Origin: Azotobacter chroococcum
Lineage (GTDB): Bacteria > Pseudomonadota > Gammaproteobacteria > Pseudomonadales > Pseudomonadaceae
Length of the DNA stretch: 64,000 bases
Reading direction: 5' to 3'
Assembly: GCF_004339665.1 (NCBI RefSeq)
Contig: NZ_SMMU01000001.1
Location: 334,192 to 398,191, forward strand
Shown here one piece after another: positions 25,929 through 34,777 of the stretch (the first letter of the stretch is position 1; each line of letters opens with the position of its first letter). The position numbers and the translations under genes are program-made. Below the pieces are notes generated by a model. It saw nothing but the letters and a program-made list of their open reading frames with translations. It had not been told where the DNA came from and made no database searches.

Positions 25929-26441
25929 TCAGGGCTGACGCGCCACCGGCATGCCGCGCAGCACGCGCCGGGCGCCCAGGTAGCGCCCCTGCCAGTAGCC
26001 GTCGGCCAGGCGATCCAGACGCACCGTGCCACCGCTGGAGGGCGCGTGCACGAAACGCCCCTCGCCCACATAGATGCCGGCATGGCTGACCCGGCCGCTG
26101 CCGTCGGTGGCGAAGAACACCAGGTCGCCGCTGCGCAGGGCCCCGGGACGCACGCCGGGCGCGCGCATGGCGAGCATCTCGCGGGTCGAGCGCGGCAGGT
26201 GCAGGCCCGCCGCCTCGCGGTAGACATAGCTGATCAGCCCGCTGCAGTCGAAACCGGAACCCGGGGTGTTGCCGCCCCAGCGATAGGGCGTGCCGACCAG
26301 CCCAAGCGCGCGGACCAGCACGTCCTCCGCCGCCGGTGGGGGACCTGCATCGGGCAGCGCATCGGGCGTGGGAGAGCGGGCGGAGCAGGCCGCGAGCAAC
26401 GCGGCGAGAAGGGCCAGGGCAAGGCGGGCCTGAATGGGCAT
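25929..26441 (-). CDS. NlpC/P60 lipoprotein, first copy
   Basis: A 170-residue cell-wall endopeptidase. Lipobox LLAAC with Cys19, then a catalytic domain with Cys66 (GFDCSG), His120 (VSHAGIYVG) and His132. It should cut between D-Glu and diaminopimelate in peptidoglycan stem peptides from the outer-membrane inner face. The neighbouring gene encodes a close paralogue, so a tandem duplication is evident. Confidence 0.9.
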   Translation of the reverse strand: MPIQARLALALLAALLAACSARSPTPDALPDAGPPPAAEDVLVRALGLVGTPYRWGGNTPGSGFDCSGLISYVYREAAGLHLPRSTREMLAMRAPGVRPGALRSGDLVFFATDGSGRVSHAGIYVGEGRFVHAPSSGGTVRLDRLADGYWQGRYLGARRVLRGMPVARQP

Positions 26442-26533
26442 GGGCGACAGTCCGATTGTCGAATCGCCCTACTCTGCCGACAGGCGGCAGCCCGCGCAAG
26501 CCACCGCCTGGCCATTCCCCCGACGCCAATGAA

Positions 26534-26565
26534 AAGGCCCGATCACGTCGCCGGGATCGGGCCTT
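26534..26565 (-). terminator. Rho-independent terminator
   Basis: AAGGCCCGATC and GATCGGGCCTT form an 11-bp stem with a 10-base loop; on the minus strand the stem is followed by TTC after a TT-rich end. It lies 17 bp past the stop of the second NlpC gene. Confidence 0.75.
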
Positions 26566-26581
26566 GTCGAAAGCGGAGGCT

Positions 26582-27199
26582 TCAGTCGTGCTGCGCAGCC
26601 AGCACCATGGGGCGACCGGCCGGCGCCTGCCTGTCGTTGGACGCCATCACCAGGGCCCGCTTGGCCTGCAGGTAGCTGGCATTCCAGTAGCCGTCGCTCA
26701 GGCTGTCCACCCGCACGCCGCCGCCACGCCGGCTGGCGGAATGCAGGAAACGGCCATTGCCGATGTAGACGCCGACGTGACTGACCTGGCCGCGGCCGCG
26801 GTTGTTGAAGAAGATCAGGTCGCCGGGGGCCAGCTCATTGCGGGCCACGCGGGGCGCGTCGAGGGAGATCATCTCGCGGGTCGAGCGTGGCAGCTTGATG
26901 CCCGCCTCTTCGCGGAACAGGTAGCCGATGAAGCCGCTGCAGTCGAAACCGGTGTCTTCCGAGTTGCCACCGTAGCGGTAGGGCGTGCCGAGCAGGCCGA
27001 AACCGCGTACCAGAATGCTGTCGGCCATGGCCGGCAGACGATAGCCGTCGTTCAGCGCGGCCAGATCCTTTTGGCTGGGCTCCTGGGTCAGGGATACCCG
27101 CTTGGGAGCGGAGAAGTCCTGCTGCGGAGCCTGCCCCGCGCAGCCGGTCAGGAGAACGGCGAGCGCCAGGGGCACGAGGGTTGCGAGACGATTCAGCAT
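26582..27199 (-). CDS. NlpC/P60 lipoprotein, second copy
   Basis: A 205-residue paralogue of the previous gene. Lipobox LLTGC with Cys20, catalytic Cys87 (GFDCSG), His141 and His153. It has a 40-residue linker after the lipid Cys and a basic C-terminal tail that the smaller copy lacks. The start was chosen at MLNRLATL; a TTG two codons upstream is possible. Own terminator downstream, so likely its own transcript. Confidence 0.9.
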   Translation of the reverse strand: MLNRLATLVPLALAVLLTGCAGQAPQQDFSAPKRVSLTQEPSQKDLAALNDGYRLPAMADSILVRGFGLLGTPYRYGGNSEDTGFDCSGFIGYLFREEAGIKLPRSTREMISLDAPRVARNELAPGDLIFFNNRGRGQVSHVGVYIGNGRFLHSASRRGGGVRVDSLSDGYWNASYLQAKRALVMASNDRQAPAGRPMVLAAQHD

Positions 27200-27547
27200 G
27201 GGCAAACGCTTATCTAAAGGTCTAATGGCCGGCGACTATGCCTGTGACGAGAACGATTTACAAATTCTCCCTGTGCGGATTGTGACAAAAGAGGCGTTTT
27301 CGGATGCCCGCCGCACAGGCAGTGTCGTATTCCCCACACAACTCCACGGCACCCGCCAAAACCAGCCGAGCCCAGGATCTGCGCGGGTTACAGCCTGGAC
27401 TAGAGGCCTTCTAGAGGGGATTTCTGGAGCTGCCGGCGTGTGTTTTCCCTGCGACAACCCGTCGCAAAATCATTTCGCCATCACGCGTGCGCTTTCGCGC
27501 TCGTTCCGGCTGGCTTTCACAGGGGAGCAGCGATAAGCGTGCGGTAC
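27200..27547. other. Intergenic stretch, no gene seen
   Basis: About 350 bp, lower in GC near 27245-27330, between a divergent-facing promoter zone of the NlpC gene and the 3' end of the second sirtuin. AT-rich patches near 27240-27300 would fit the NlpC promoter. No ORF with family character. Confidence 0.4.
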
Positions 27548-28315
27548 TCAGCCGCGGGCAAGACGCTCCAGCAGGGCCGGCAGGACCTGGGATGCCCGCC
27601 CCGGCAGATGGATGTCGACGATGTCGCTGAGATCGGTCCGCTGCGGGTTGATTTCCGCGGTGAAGCCACCGGACTGCCAGGTGCACAGGACCGGCTCGAC
27701 GATATAGGGAAAGCTCGCCGTGGTGCCCACTGCCAGCACCACATCGAAGCCGCGGGCGAGCTGTTCGGCGAGGGTCTGGCAGGCGTGCGCGGGGAGCATT
27801 TCCTCGAACAGCACCACCGGCGGGCGGAGCACCCCGCCGCACTGCGCACAGCGCGGCGGCAGCGGCCGCTCCAGGTGCTCGCGCAACTCGTCGCTGCGCC
27901 TGCCGCAGTTCTGGCAATACAGCGGCGCCAGTTCGCCGTGGATCTCGATCAGCCGCTCCGGCGGCGAGCCGGCCGCACGGTGGTAGCCGTCGATGTTCTG
28001 GGTCAGCACCCAGCAGCCGGGCTTGCGCCGCTGCAGCTCGGCGATGGCCATGTGGCCGGCGTTGGGCCGGGCCGCCAGGCAGGCGCGGCCCAGCTCGGCG
28101 AGGTACTTCCAGCACAGCGCCGGGTCGCGCCGCAGCATGCCGGCGGACAGCGCCGCCTCGATCGGCAGGCCTTCCGCCGTGCAGCCGTTGTAGAGGCCGC
28201 CGAGGCCGCGATAGGTGGGCAGGCCGGAGTCGGCGGAAAGCCCCGCCCCGCTGATAACCAGGATGCGCTCGGCGCGCCGCAGCGCGCCGGCGATCCGCTC
28301 GATACCGTCTTCCAT
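27548..28315 (-). CDS. Sirtuin lacking the Tyr-x-x-Arg pair
   Basis: A 255-residue Sir2 protein: SGAGLSADSGLPTYRG, LTQNIDGYHRAAG, catalytic His in EIHGEL, zinc cysteines CQNC and CAQC. In the acyl-binding segment it reads DPALCWKYLAEL, so the acidic-acyl pair of the other sirtuin is absent. It is also longer in the Rossmann region, with a GLGGLYNGCTAEGLPIE insertion, a branch seen in some proteobacterial Sir2 proteins. Substrate class is uncertain; plain deacetylation or ADP-ribosylation are options. Confidence 0.88.
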   Translation of the reverse strand: MEDGIERIAGALRRAERILVISGAGLSADSGLPTYRGLGGLYNGCTAEGLPIEAALSAGMLRRDPALCWKYLAELGRACLAARPNAGHMAIAELQRRKPGCWVLTQNIDGYHRAAGSPPERLIEIHGELAPLYCQNCGRRSDELREHLERPLPPRCAQCGGVLRPPVVLFEEMLPAHACQTLAEQLARGFDVVLAVGTTASFPYIVEPVLCTWQSGGFTAEINPQRTDLSDIVDIHLPGRASQVLPALLERLARG

Positions 28316-28442
28316 TCAGTCTCCTTCGGACGGAAGCGCTCCCTGACCGCCCTCGCCAACCAATCGATGCCCGGCTCAGTGAAGCCCAGGAAGCGCCGGA
28401 GGGAAAAGACCTTCGGTCGCCTTCCCTGGCGACCGGCCCCCT

Positions 28443-29114
28443 TCAGTGGTTCACGGTGTGGGCGAGCATCACCGACAGCTGGCACATCGGTCGGCCGCTT
28501 TCCGCCTGCCAGCGGTTGAAGGCGGCCTGCACCGCGGCCAGTTCCTTCTGACTGGTCGGCGCCTTGTCGACGATGCCCTGGGCCTTGAGCGCGGCGACCA
28601 CGTCCTCGGTGGGGATGAAGGTGTCCTTGCCGACCATGCGCAGCAGGCGCGGCGCCGACAGGCCGCCGAGCTGGTTGCCGTGCTTGGCCAGGTACTTCCA
28701 CAGGCCGACGATATCGGCGACCGGCCAGTCGGCGATCAGCGCACCGAAGCTGCCCTGCTCCTGCGCCACCTCCAGCACGAAGCGGGCATTGAGCGGCACG
28801 CTCCTGAGCTTGGCCAGGTGGCGGATCAGCCGCTCGTCGTGCATCAGCCGCTCCAGATGCTCGGCGCCCATCAGCACTACCTTGTGCGGATCGAAGCCGA
28901 AGAAGGCCGCCTCGAAGGCCGGCCATTTGGCGTCCACCAGGCTGTGCTTGAGGCCGGCGCGAAACACCCGCAGGGCGATCAGCGACAGATAGCGATCATC
29001 GGGCAGCGCGCGCAGCTCGTCGGCGCTCTTCGGTTGCGGCAACTGCGCCTCCAGCGCCGCCGGCGAGCCAAAGCGGTTGAGACAGTATCCGTGCAGCCAT
29101 TGGTAGTCGCGCAT
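28443..29114 (-). CDS. DNA-3-methyladenine glycosylase I-like protein
   Basis: A 223-residue helix-hairpin-helix glycosylase-like protein (MRDYQWLHGYCLNRFG...). The C-terminal half has the GLSAPRLLRMVGKDTF hairpin region. Homologues in pseudomonads are annotated as 3-methyladenine DNA glycosylases, although the zinc-binding ends of classical Tag are not visible, so base specificity is unproven. The start is the internal ATG at 29114; the longer frame adds 21 unlikely residues. Confidence 0.75.
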   Translation of the reverse strand: MRDYQWLHGYCLNRFGSPAALEAQLPQPKSADELRALPDDRYLSLIALRVFRAGLKHSLVDAKWPAFEAAFFGFDPHKVVLMGAEHLERLMHDERLIRHLAKLRSVPLNARFVLEVAQEQGSFGALIADWPVADIVGLWKYLAKHGNQLGGLSAPRLLRMVGKDTFIPTEDVVAALKAQGIVDKAPTSQKELAAVQAAFNRWQAESGRPMCQLSVMLAHTVNH

Positions 29115-29205
29115 CCTGTGAGTCCGGTCCGTGAAAAGCGGCCGCACAGGTTGCCCGCAGGCGGTGCCGCTCCGCAAGTGCGCAGTGACGCGGAGCGGCG
29201 GCGAT

Positions 29206-30285
29206 TCAGCCGCGCAGGCGCCGGGCGGCGTCCAGCAGCAGCCCTTCGGTGGCGCTCCAGCCGAGGCAGCCGTCGGTGATCGAGACGCCGTAGCGCAGCG
29301 CGCCGGACAGCGGCTGGCAGCCGTCGAACAGATGGCTCTCCAGCATCACCCCGCGCAGGCTCGCATCGCCGGCCAGGCGCTGCTCGAGCACGCTGTCCAG
29401 CACGGCCGGCTGGCGCAGCGGGTCCTTGCCGCTGTTGGCGTGGCTGCAGTCGACCATGATCCGCGCCGTGATGCCCTGGCGCTCCAGCGCCTGGCGGGCG
29501 CCGGCGACGCTGGCCGCATCGTGGTTCGGCCCGCCGTGGCCGCCGCGCAGCACCAGATGGGTGTCCGGGTTGCCGCGGGTCTGCAGCAGGGCCGGATGGC
29601 CCAGCTCGTCGATGCCGAAATGCCGATGGGCATGGGCGGCCGAGCGCATGGCGTCGCAGGCGATGCCCAGGCTGCCGTCGGTGCCGTTCTTGAAGCCCAC
29701 CGGCAGGTCTAGGCCGCTGACCATTTCGCGGTGGATCTGCGACTCGCTGGTGCGCGCGCCGATAGCCGCCCAGCCGAGCAGGTCGTCGAAGTAGCTGGCC
29801 GCCAGCGGCTGCAGCAGCTCGTTGGCCAGCGGCAGACCCAGCTCGAGAATGTCCAGCATCAGCCGGCGCGACAGGCGCAGGCCTTCGGCCATGTCGCCGC
29901 TGCCGTCCAGGTGCGGATCGTAGACCAGGCCTTTCCAGCCGACGGTGGTGCGCGGCTTCTCGACGTAGGCGCGCATCACCAGCAGCAGCCGGTCGTCGAC
30001 TTGCGGCGCCAGCTCGGCCAGGCGCGCGGCGTAGTCCCGTGCGGATTCGGGGTCGTGCAGCGAACAGGGGCCGACCACTACCAGTAGGCGCGGGTCGCGG
30101 CCGTCGAGCACGGCGCGGATGGCGGCGCGGTCGGCCTGGACACGTGCGGCGAGCGCAGGACTCAGCGGCAGGCGCTGGCGCAGCACGGCGGGACTGGGCA
30201 ACGGCTGGGCGCTGCGGCGGGCGGGAACGGACTCGGCGGTGGCGAGGGGGCTGGTGGCGAGCTGGGCGGAAACGGATGCATTCAT
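29206..30285 (-). CDS. DAHP synthase (class I, AroG type)
   Basis: A 359-residue 3-deoxy-7-phosphoheptulonate synthase, first enzyme of the shikimate pathway. VVVGPCSLHDPESA, RAYVEKPRTTVGWKG, KNGTDGSLGIACDAM, and DCSHANSGKD are the substrate and metal-binding signatures. The start MNASVSAQLA follows an apparent leader peptide and terminator about 190 nt upstream, so expression is probably attenuated by aromatic amino acid supply. Which amino acid inhibits the enzyme cannot be read from sequence with certainty. Confidence 0.92.
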   Translation of the reverse strand: MNASVSAQLATSPLATAESVPARRSAQPLPSPAVLRQRLPLSPALAARVQADRAAIRAVLDGRDPRLLVVVGPCSLHDPESARDYAARLAELAPQVDDRLLLVMRAYVEKPRTTVGWKGLVYDPHLDGSGDMAEGLRLSRRLMLDILELGLPLANELLQPLAASYFDDLLGWAAIGARTSESQIHREMVSGLDLPVGFKNGTDGSLGIACDAMRSAAHAHRHFGIDELGHPALLQTRGNPDTHLVLRGGHGGPNHDAASVAGARQALERQGITARIMVDCSHANSGKDPLRQPAVLDSVLEQRLAGDASLRGVMLESHLFDGCQPLSGALRYGVSITDGCLGWSATEGLLLDAARRLRG

Positions 30286-30472
30286 GATCTGGCGGTCCTT
30301 GGCCGGCGCGGGCGATCCCGCGGCGGCACTAGTCGATTGTTCGTTCGGTCGTTCGTTCGAGAGCGGTCGGGACGGCGGCGAAGCGGCTAAATCGCCAGTC
30401 ATGGCGGTAATGACGGCAAGTGCTGCGATAGCTGGTCATCGGCGATTCCTCGTTGTGCGGGCCTTTGGCGGC

Positions 30473-30514
30473 CGGAAAAACAAAACCCCCGGTCTGGTTG
30501 CCGACCGGGGGTTT
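30473..30514 (-). terminator. Attenuator hairpin before DAHP synthase
   Basis: AAACCCCCGGTC and its complement form a 12-bp perfect stem with an 8-base loop; the minus strand continues TTGTTTTTCC. It lies 50 nt after the leader-peptide stop and 190 nt before the gene, the layout of a transcription attenuator. Confidence 0.85.
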
Positions 30515-30562
30515 GCGAAAACTTCTGGTGGCGACCCTGCTTGCTGGGGCGCCTGCGGGGTA

Positions 30563-30703
30563 TCAGGCGCGCCTGTGGCTAAACCAATACCCGAAGTAAT
30601 AACCGGCAGCCGCGACCTGCCGCGCACGACCCGGCGCAGTGCGCGCGGCACCGGCGTGGACGAGGGACGGAAGATCGAGGCTGAGCGGCATGCTGTTCTC
30701 CAT
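30563..30703 (-). CDS. Leader peptide rich in aromatic residues
   Basis: A 46-residue open frame from ATG 30703. Near its end it reads GYYFGYWFSHRRA: six aromatic codons within seven positions (Tyr, Tyr, Phe, Gly, Tyr, Trp, Phe), the signature of a ribosome-stalling control region. A GGCGCGCC...GGCGCC pairing follows the stop and could act as the alternative structure to the terminator. It would sense tyrosine, phenylalanine and tryptophan charging together. The N-terminal part may be a real part of the peptide or a longer upstream frame. Confidence 0.7.
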   Translation of the reverse strand: MENSMPLSLDLPSLVHAGAARTAPGRARQVAAAGYYFGYWFSHRRA

Positions 30704-30727
30704 GAGATGTCCGAACCTTACTCCAGC

Positions 30728-30751
30728 GGCCCGGTGGTTTTCAACCGGGCC
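30728..30751 (-). terminator. Hairpin between ttcA and the leader
   Basis: GGCCCGGT and ACCGGGCC with an eight-base loop, 14 bp past the ttcA stop. No T-run follows, so its strength is uncertain; it would separate ttcA from the attenuated DAHP synthase transcript. Confidence 0.45.
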
Positions 30752-30764
30752 GTCCGGATGAGTC

Positions 30765-31589
30765 TCACAGGCTCATCACATCGACGAAGCGCGGCGTGGC
30801 CTCGTCGTCGATGCGCAGGCCGGCGAAGTCGAACAGCTTGCGGTCGGCCAGCTGCGAGGGGTGCACGTTCTGCAGGGCACGGAACATGATCTCGGTGCGC
30901 CCCGGCGACTGGCGCTCCCACTCGCGCAGCATCTCCTTGACCACCTGGCGCTGCAGGTTCTCCTGGGAGCCGCAGAGGTTGCAGGGGATGATCGGGAATT
31001 CCTTCAGCCTGGCGTAGGCCTCGATGTCCGTCTCGCTGCAGTAGGCCAGCGGGCGGATCACCACGTTGCGGCCGTCGTCGGAGAGCAGCTTGGGCGGCAT
31101 GGCCTTCAGGGTGCCGCCGTAGAACAGGTTGAGAAAGAAGGTCTCGACGATGTCGTCGCGATGATGGCCGAGCGCCATCTTGGTCGCACCGATCTGGTCG
31201 GCGAAGGTGTAGAGGGTGCCGCGGCGCAAACGCGAGCACAGCGAGCAGGTGGTCTTGCCTTCGGGGATCTTCTCCTTGACCACCGAGTAGGTGTCCTTCT
31301 CGATGATGTGGTACTCGACGCCGATGGACTTCAGGTAGGCCGGCAGCACGTCCTCGGGAAAGCCCGGCTGCTTCTGGTCCATGTTCACCGCGACGATCTC
31401 GAACTTGATCGGCGCCACCTTCTGCAGGTAGAGCAGCACGTCGAGCATGGTGTAGCTGTCCTTGCCGCCGGACAGGCAGACCATCACCTTGTCGCCCTCC
31501 TCGATCATGTTGAAGTCGGTGACTGCCTCGCCGGCCAGGCGGCGCAGGCGCTTCTGCAGCTTGTTCTGATTGACCGAAAGGGTGCCCAT
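30765..31589 (-). CDS. ttcA: tRNA 2-thiocytidine(32) synthetase
   Basis: A 274-residue iron-sulfur thiolase modifying C32 of certain tRNAs. PP-loop SGGKDS near residue 46; the cluster cysteines appear as CSLC (about 120-123) and CNLC (about 213-216). Start [10 protein letters not shown]; a 50-residue upstream extension is rejected. The length matches the family. Upstream DNA faces the divergent YIP1 gene. Confidence 0.95.
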   Translation of the reverse strand: MGTLSVNQNKLQKRLRRLAGEAVTDFNMIEEGDKVMVCLSGGKDSYTMLDVLLYLQKVAPIKFEIVAVNMDQKQPGFPEDVLPAYLKSIGVEYHIIEKDTYSVVKEKIPEGKTTCSLCSRLRRGTLYTFADQIGATKMALGHHRDDIVETFFLNLFYGGTLKAMPPKLLSDDGRNVVIRPLAYCSETDIEAYARLKEFPIIPCNLCGSQENLQRQVVKEMLREWERQSPGRTEIMFRALQNVHPSQLADRKLFDFAGLRIDDEATPRFVDVMSL

Positions 31590-31873
31590 GGTGCTGTGAA
31601 TCCGGAAGGTACGAAAGGCCGGGCATTTTACGCGCAAATGATGCGCAACGGGCTGCCGGCCCCCGACTTGGCGCGAGCTGCCGTCCCCGGGCTGTAATAA
31701 TGTAGCGTTATCACCCTTTCCCCAAAGAGAGCAAATCACTCTAAAGCCGCGATCTGCGCGGTTTCCAGACGGCTTCTATACTCCGATTGCAAGGTCGCGA
31801 GGCCGCATCGGAACTTGGCGCAGACGCGGGGGCACTCTGGAGCGGCCGTTAAAAATAAAAGAGGAGAGTTGGC

Positions 31874-32473
31874 ATGATCAACCATGTCTGGGGGCTGTTC
31901 ACCCACCCCGATCAGGAGTGGCAGGAAATCCGTGGCGAAGAGGAAAGCATCAGGCACATGTATCTCACCCATGTCCTGTTCCTGGCGGCGATTCCCGCCG
32001 TCTCGGCCTTCATCGGCACGACCCAGGTCGGCTGGAGCGTGGCCGGCGGCGAGCCGGTCAGACTGACGGTGGCGAGCGCTCTGCAGATGAGCGTCATGAC
32101 CTACCTGGCGATGCTCGCCGGGGTGGCGATGATGGGCGGCTTCATCCACTGGATGGCGCGCACCTACGATGCCAATCCGAGCCTGACGCAATGCATCGTG
32201 TTCGCCGCCTACAACGCGACGCCGATGTTCGTCGGCGGGCTCGCGGCGCTCTACCCCAACCTCTGGCTGGCCATGGTCGTCGGCACTGTGGCGGTCTGCT
32301 ACACGACCTACCTGCTCTACGTCGGCCTGCCGACCTTCATGAACATCCCCCGCGAGGAAGGCTTCCTGTTCTCCAGCTCGGTGCTCGCCGTCGGCCTGGT
32401 GCTGCTGGTGGCGATGATCGGCATCTCGGTGATCCTCTGGGGCTTCGGCATGGGCCCGACCTATACCAGCTGA
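31874..32473 (+). CDS. YIP1-family membrane protein
   Basis: A 199-residue inner-membrane protein with five hydrophobic helices (about 28-48, 70-92, 105-125, 128-150, 170-192). It begins MINHVWGLFTHPDQEWQEI, the usual start of bacterial Yip1 proteins, and contains YNATPMFVGG in the middle. Function is not known. GAGGAG lies near the ATG. It is followed by a strong hairpin. Confidence 0.85.
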   Translation: MINHVWGLFTHPDQEWQEIRGEEESIRHMYLTHVLFLAAIPAVSAFIGTTQVGWSVAGGEPVRLTVASALQMSVMTYLAMLAGVAMMGGFIHWMARTYDANPSLTQCIVFAAYNATPMFVGGLAALYPNLWLAMVVGTVAVCYTTYLLYVGLPTFMNIPREEGFLFSSSVLAVGLVLLVAMIGISVILWGFGMGPTYTS

Positions 32474-32499
32474 ACGCAGCCGCCTTCATCCGCAACCGC

Positions 32500-32523
32500 G
32501 AGGCCGCCCCCAGGGGCGGCCTC
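32500..32523 (+). terminator. Hairpin after the YIP1 gene
   Basis: GAGGCCGCCCC and its complement form an 11-bp stem with a CA centre, 26 bp past the stop. No T-run; a likely transcription or RNA-stability element. Confidence 0.5.
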
Positions 32524-32676
32524 GGTGTCTCTGCGCCGGGAAAAGACGGGGCGAGGCGCCCCGCCGCGAGCGTCCGCTGGGAGGGTTCCGGGGAACGGGA
32601 CCGACGGACAGGCGCGAGACAGCCCTGACCGCCGTCCGGCTTTCGGCATAATGGCGCGAACAGGAGGTATCGCCCC

Positions 32677-33171
32677 ATGCCCGAATTGATTCTTGCCCGT
32701 GTCGACGCCTGCTTCTGCCAGGCCGAGGTCTTCTTCGAACGCCGCTTCGCGCGCCCGCAGGTCAGCCTGCAGCTGCGCGGCCAGAAGGCGGGCGTGGCCT
32801 ATCCGCGGGAAAACCTGCTGCGCTTCAATGCCCGGCTGTACGAGGAGAACCGCGAGGATTTCCTGCGCCAGACTGTAGCCCACGAAGTGGCGCACCTGGT
32901 GGCCTATCAGCTGTTCGGAATGGGGATCAGGCCCCATGGGGAGGAGTGGCAGCGGATCATGCAGGAGGTCTACGACTTGCCGGCCAAGCGCTGCCACGAC
33001 TATGCCGTGCAGCGCCGCCGGGCGACCCACTACCTGTACCGCTGCCAGTGCCCGGACGGCGAGTTTCCCTTCACCGCGCAGCGCCATTCGCTGGTGCTGC
33101 GCGGTCGCCGGTATCTCTGCCGTCGCTGCCGGGCGGTGCTGGAGTTCAGCGGCGAGCGGCGTCTTCAGTGA
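32677..33171 (+). CDS. sprT: SprT-family metallopeptidase
   Basis: A 164-residue protein with the zinc motif HEVAH (69-73) and a third ligand candidate at His87, then a C-terminal zinc ribbon (CQC...CRRC). Related to Spartan-type proteases, but bacterial substrates are unknown. AGGAGG precedes the ATG. Its last 26 bp overlap the 3' end of the convergent dctA gene. Confidence 0.92.
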   Translation: MPELILARVDACFCQAEVFFERRFARPQVSLQLRGQKAGVAYPRENLLRFNARLYEENREDFLRQTVAHEVAHLVAYQLFGMGIRPHGEEWQRIMQEVYDLPAKRCHDYAVQRRRATHYLYRCQCPDGEFPFTAQRHSLVLRGRRYLCRRCRAVLEFSGERRLQ

Positions 33172-34474
33172 CCAGGACCGGCTCGGCGGCGGCCTCGACG
33201 GCAGCCTCCTTGCCCTGGCTGGCCAGCTCACGCTGCATCTGCTCGCTGTCCAGCTGACCGACCCACTTGGCCACCACCACGCTGGCCACACCGTTGCCGA
33301 TCAGGTTGGTCAGCGCGCGGGCCTCGGACATGAAACGGTCGATGCCGAGGATCAGTGCCAGACCGGCCACCGGCACATGGCCGACCGCCGACAGGGTGGC
33401 CGCCAGCACGATGAAGCCGCTGCCGGTGACGCCCGCTGCGCCCTTGGAGGCGACCAGCAGCACCGCCAGCAGGGTCAGCTGCTGGGTCATGTCCATCGGC
33501 GTATCGGTGGCCTGGGCGATGAACACCGCGGCCATGGTCAGGTAGATCGAGGTGCCGTCGAGGTTGAAGGAATAGCCGGTCGGAATCACCAGGCCGACCA
33601 CCGACTTGTGGCAACCGAGCTTCTCCATCTTCTTCAGCATGCGCGGCAGCACCGACTCGGAGGACGAGGTGCCGAGCACGATCAGCAGCTCCTCGCGGAT
33701 GTAGCGGATGAAGCGCAGGATGTTGAAGCCGTTGGCGCGGGCAATACCACCGAGCACCACCAGGATGAAGAACACGCAGGTGATGTAGAAGCACAGCATC
33801 AGCTGGCCCAGCTGCACCAGCGAACCGACGCCGTACTTGCCGATGGTGAAGGCCATGGCGCCGAAGGCACCGATGGGCGCGACCTTCATGATCATGTTGA
33901 TGATGCCGAACATCACGTGGGCGATGCGGTCGATGAACTCCAGCACCGGACGGCCGAAGTCGCCCATGCGCTGCAGGGCGAAGGCGAAGATCACCGAGAA
34001 GAACAGCACCTGCAGGATGTCGCCGTTGGCGAAGGCGCCAACCACGGTGCTGGGGATCACGTTGAGCAGGAAGCCGATGGTGCTCTGCTCGCCGCCGGCC
34101 TTGGCATAGGCCGCAATGCTGCTGGCGTCCAGGCTCGAAACATCGACATGCATGCCGACGCCCGGCTGCACGATGTTGATCACCACCAGGCCGATGACCA
34201 GGGCCACGGTGGAAACGATCTCGAAGTACAGCAGCGCGATGCCGCCGGTCTTGCCGACCGCCTTCATGTCCTGCATGCCGGCGATGCCGCTGACCACGGT
34301 GCAGAAGATGATGGGGGCGATGGCCATCTTGATCAGCTTGACGAAGCCGTCACCCAGCGGCTTCATCGCCTCCCCGGTTTCCGGATAGAAATGCCCCAGC
34401 GCGATGCCGACGGCGATGGCCACCAGCACCTGAACGTACAGACTCTTGTAGAAAGGTTGTTGTTGATTGGACAT
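33146..34474 (-). CDS. dctA: C4-dicarboxylate:proton symporter
   Basis: A 442-residue DAACS-family carrier for succinate, fumarate and malate. [20 protein letters not shown] at the N-terminus, serine-rich loop [33 protein letters not shown], and [19 protein letters not shown] are diagnostic. The length is typical. A -24/-12 element lies about 120 bp upstream, so RpoN with DctD-type activation is expected. Alternative glutamate carriers of the family usually lack the same N-terminus. Confidence 0.93.
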   Translation of the reverse strand: MSNQQQPFYKSLYVQVLVAIAVGIALGHFYPETGEAMKPLGDGFVKLIKMAIAPIIFCTVVSGIAGMQDMKAVGKTGGIALLYFEIVSTVALVIGLVVINIVQPGVGMHVDVSSLDASSIAAYAKAGGEQSTIGFLLNVIPSTVVGAFANGDILQVLFFSVIFAFALQRMGDFGRPVLEFIDRIAHVMFGIINMIMKVAPIGAFGAMAFTIGKYGVGSLVQLGQLMLCFYITCVFFILVVLGGIARANGFNILRFIRYIREELLIVLGTSSSESVLPRMLKKMEKLGCHKSVVGLVIPTGYSFNLDGTSIYLTMAAVFIAQATDTPMDMTQQLTLLAVLLVASKGAAGVTGSGFIVLAATLSAVGHVPVAGLALILGIDRFMSEARALTNLIGNGVASVVVAKWVGQLDSEQMQRELASQGKEAAVEAAAEPVLVTEDAARR

Positions 34475-34595
34475 TGCAAGGTCCTCACAAGCGACGCCTG
34501 AACTCCTTCCTGGATACGGACGCCACCAGACTGGGTACCTCCCTCCTCCGGGGAGATTCTTGTATCCCCGCAGGCGGGGCTGTCCAATCTGTAAG

Positions 34596-34610
34596 GCAAG
34601 GCATATGCCA
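34596..34610 (-). promoter_or_regulatory. Sigma-54 promoter for dctA
   Basis: On the minus strand TGGCATATGCCTTGC has GG and GC separated by exactly 10 bp, the -24/-12 rule of RpoN promoters. It lies about 120 bp before the dctA start, in an AT-rich region. A small CCCCGC/GCGGGG hairpin lies in the predicted leader. Confidence 0.7.
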
Positions 34611-34777
34611 GCCCACCAAAACAAAAAATATTCCTTTAAAATCAAAAAATTACAGAACAAAAACCCGGCCACGCAGCCCTGATCGGGCGGATATCCGCCG
34701 GCCAGGAGGCGAGATTCCGCCAGCGGCCAGCTAGGATTAGCAGCCATCGCCAAGACCAACGAAAGGGAGACATTCGC

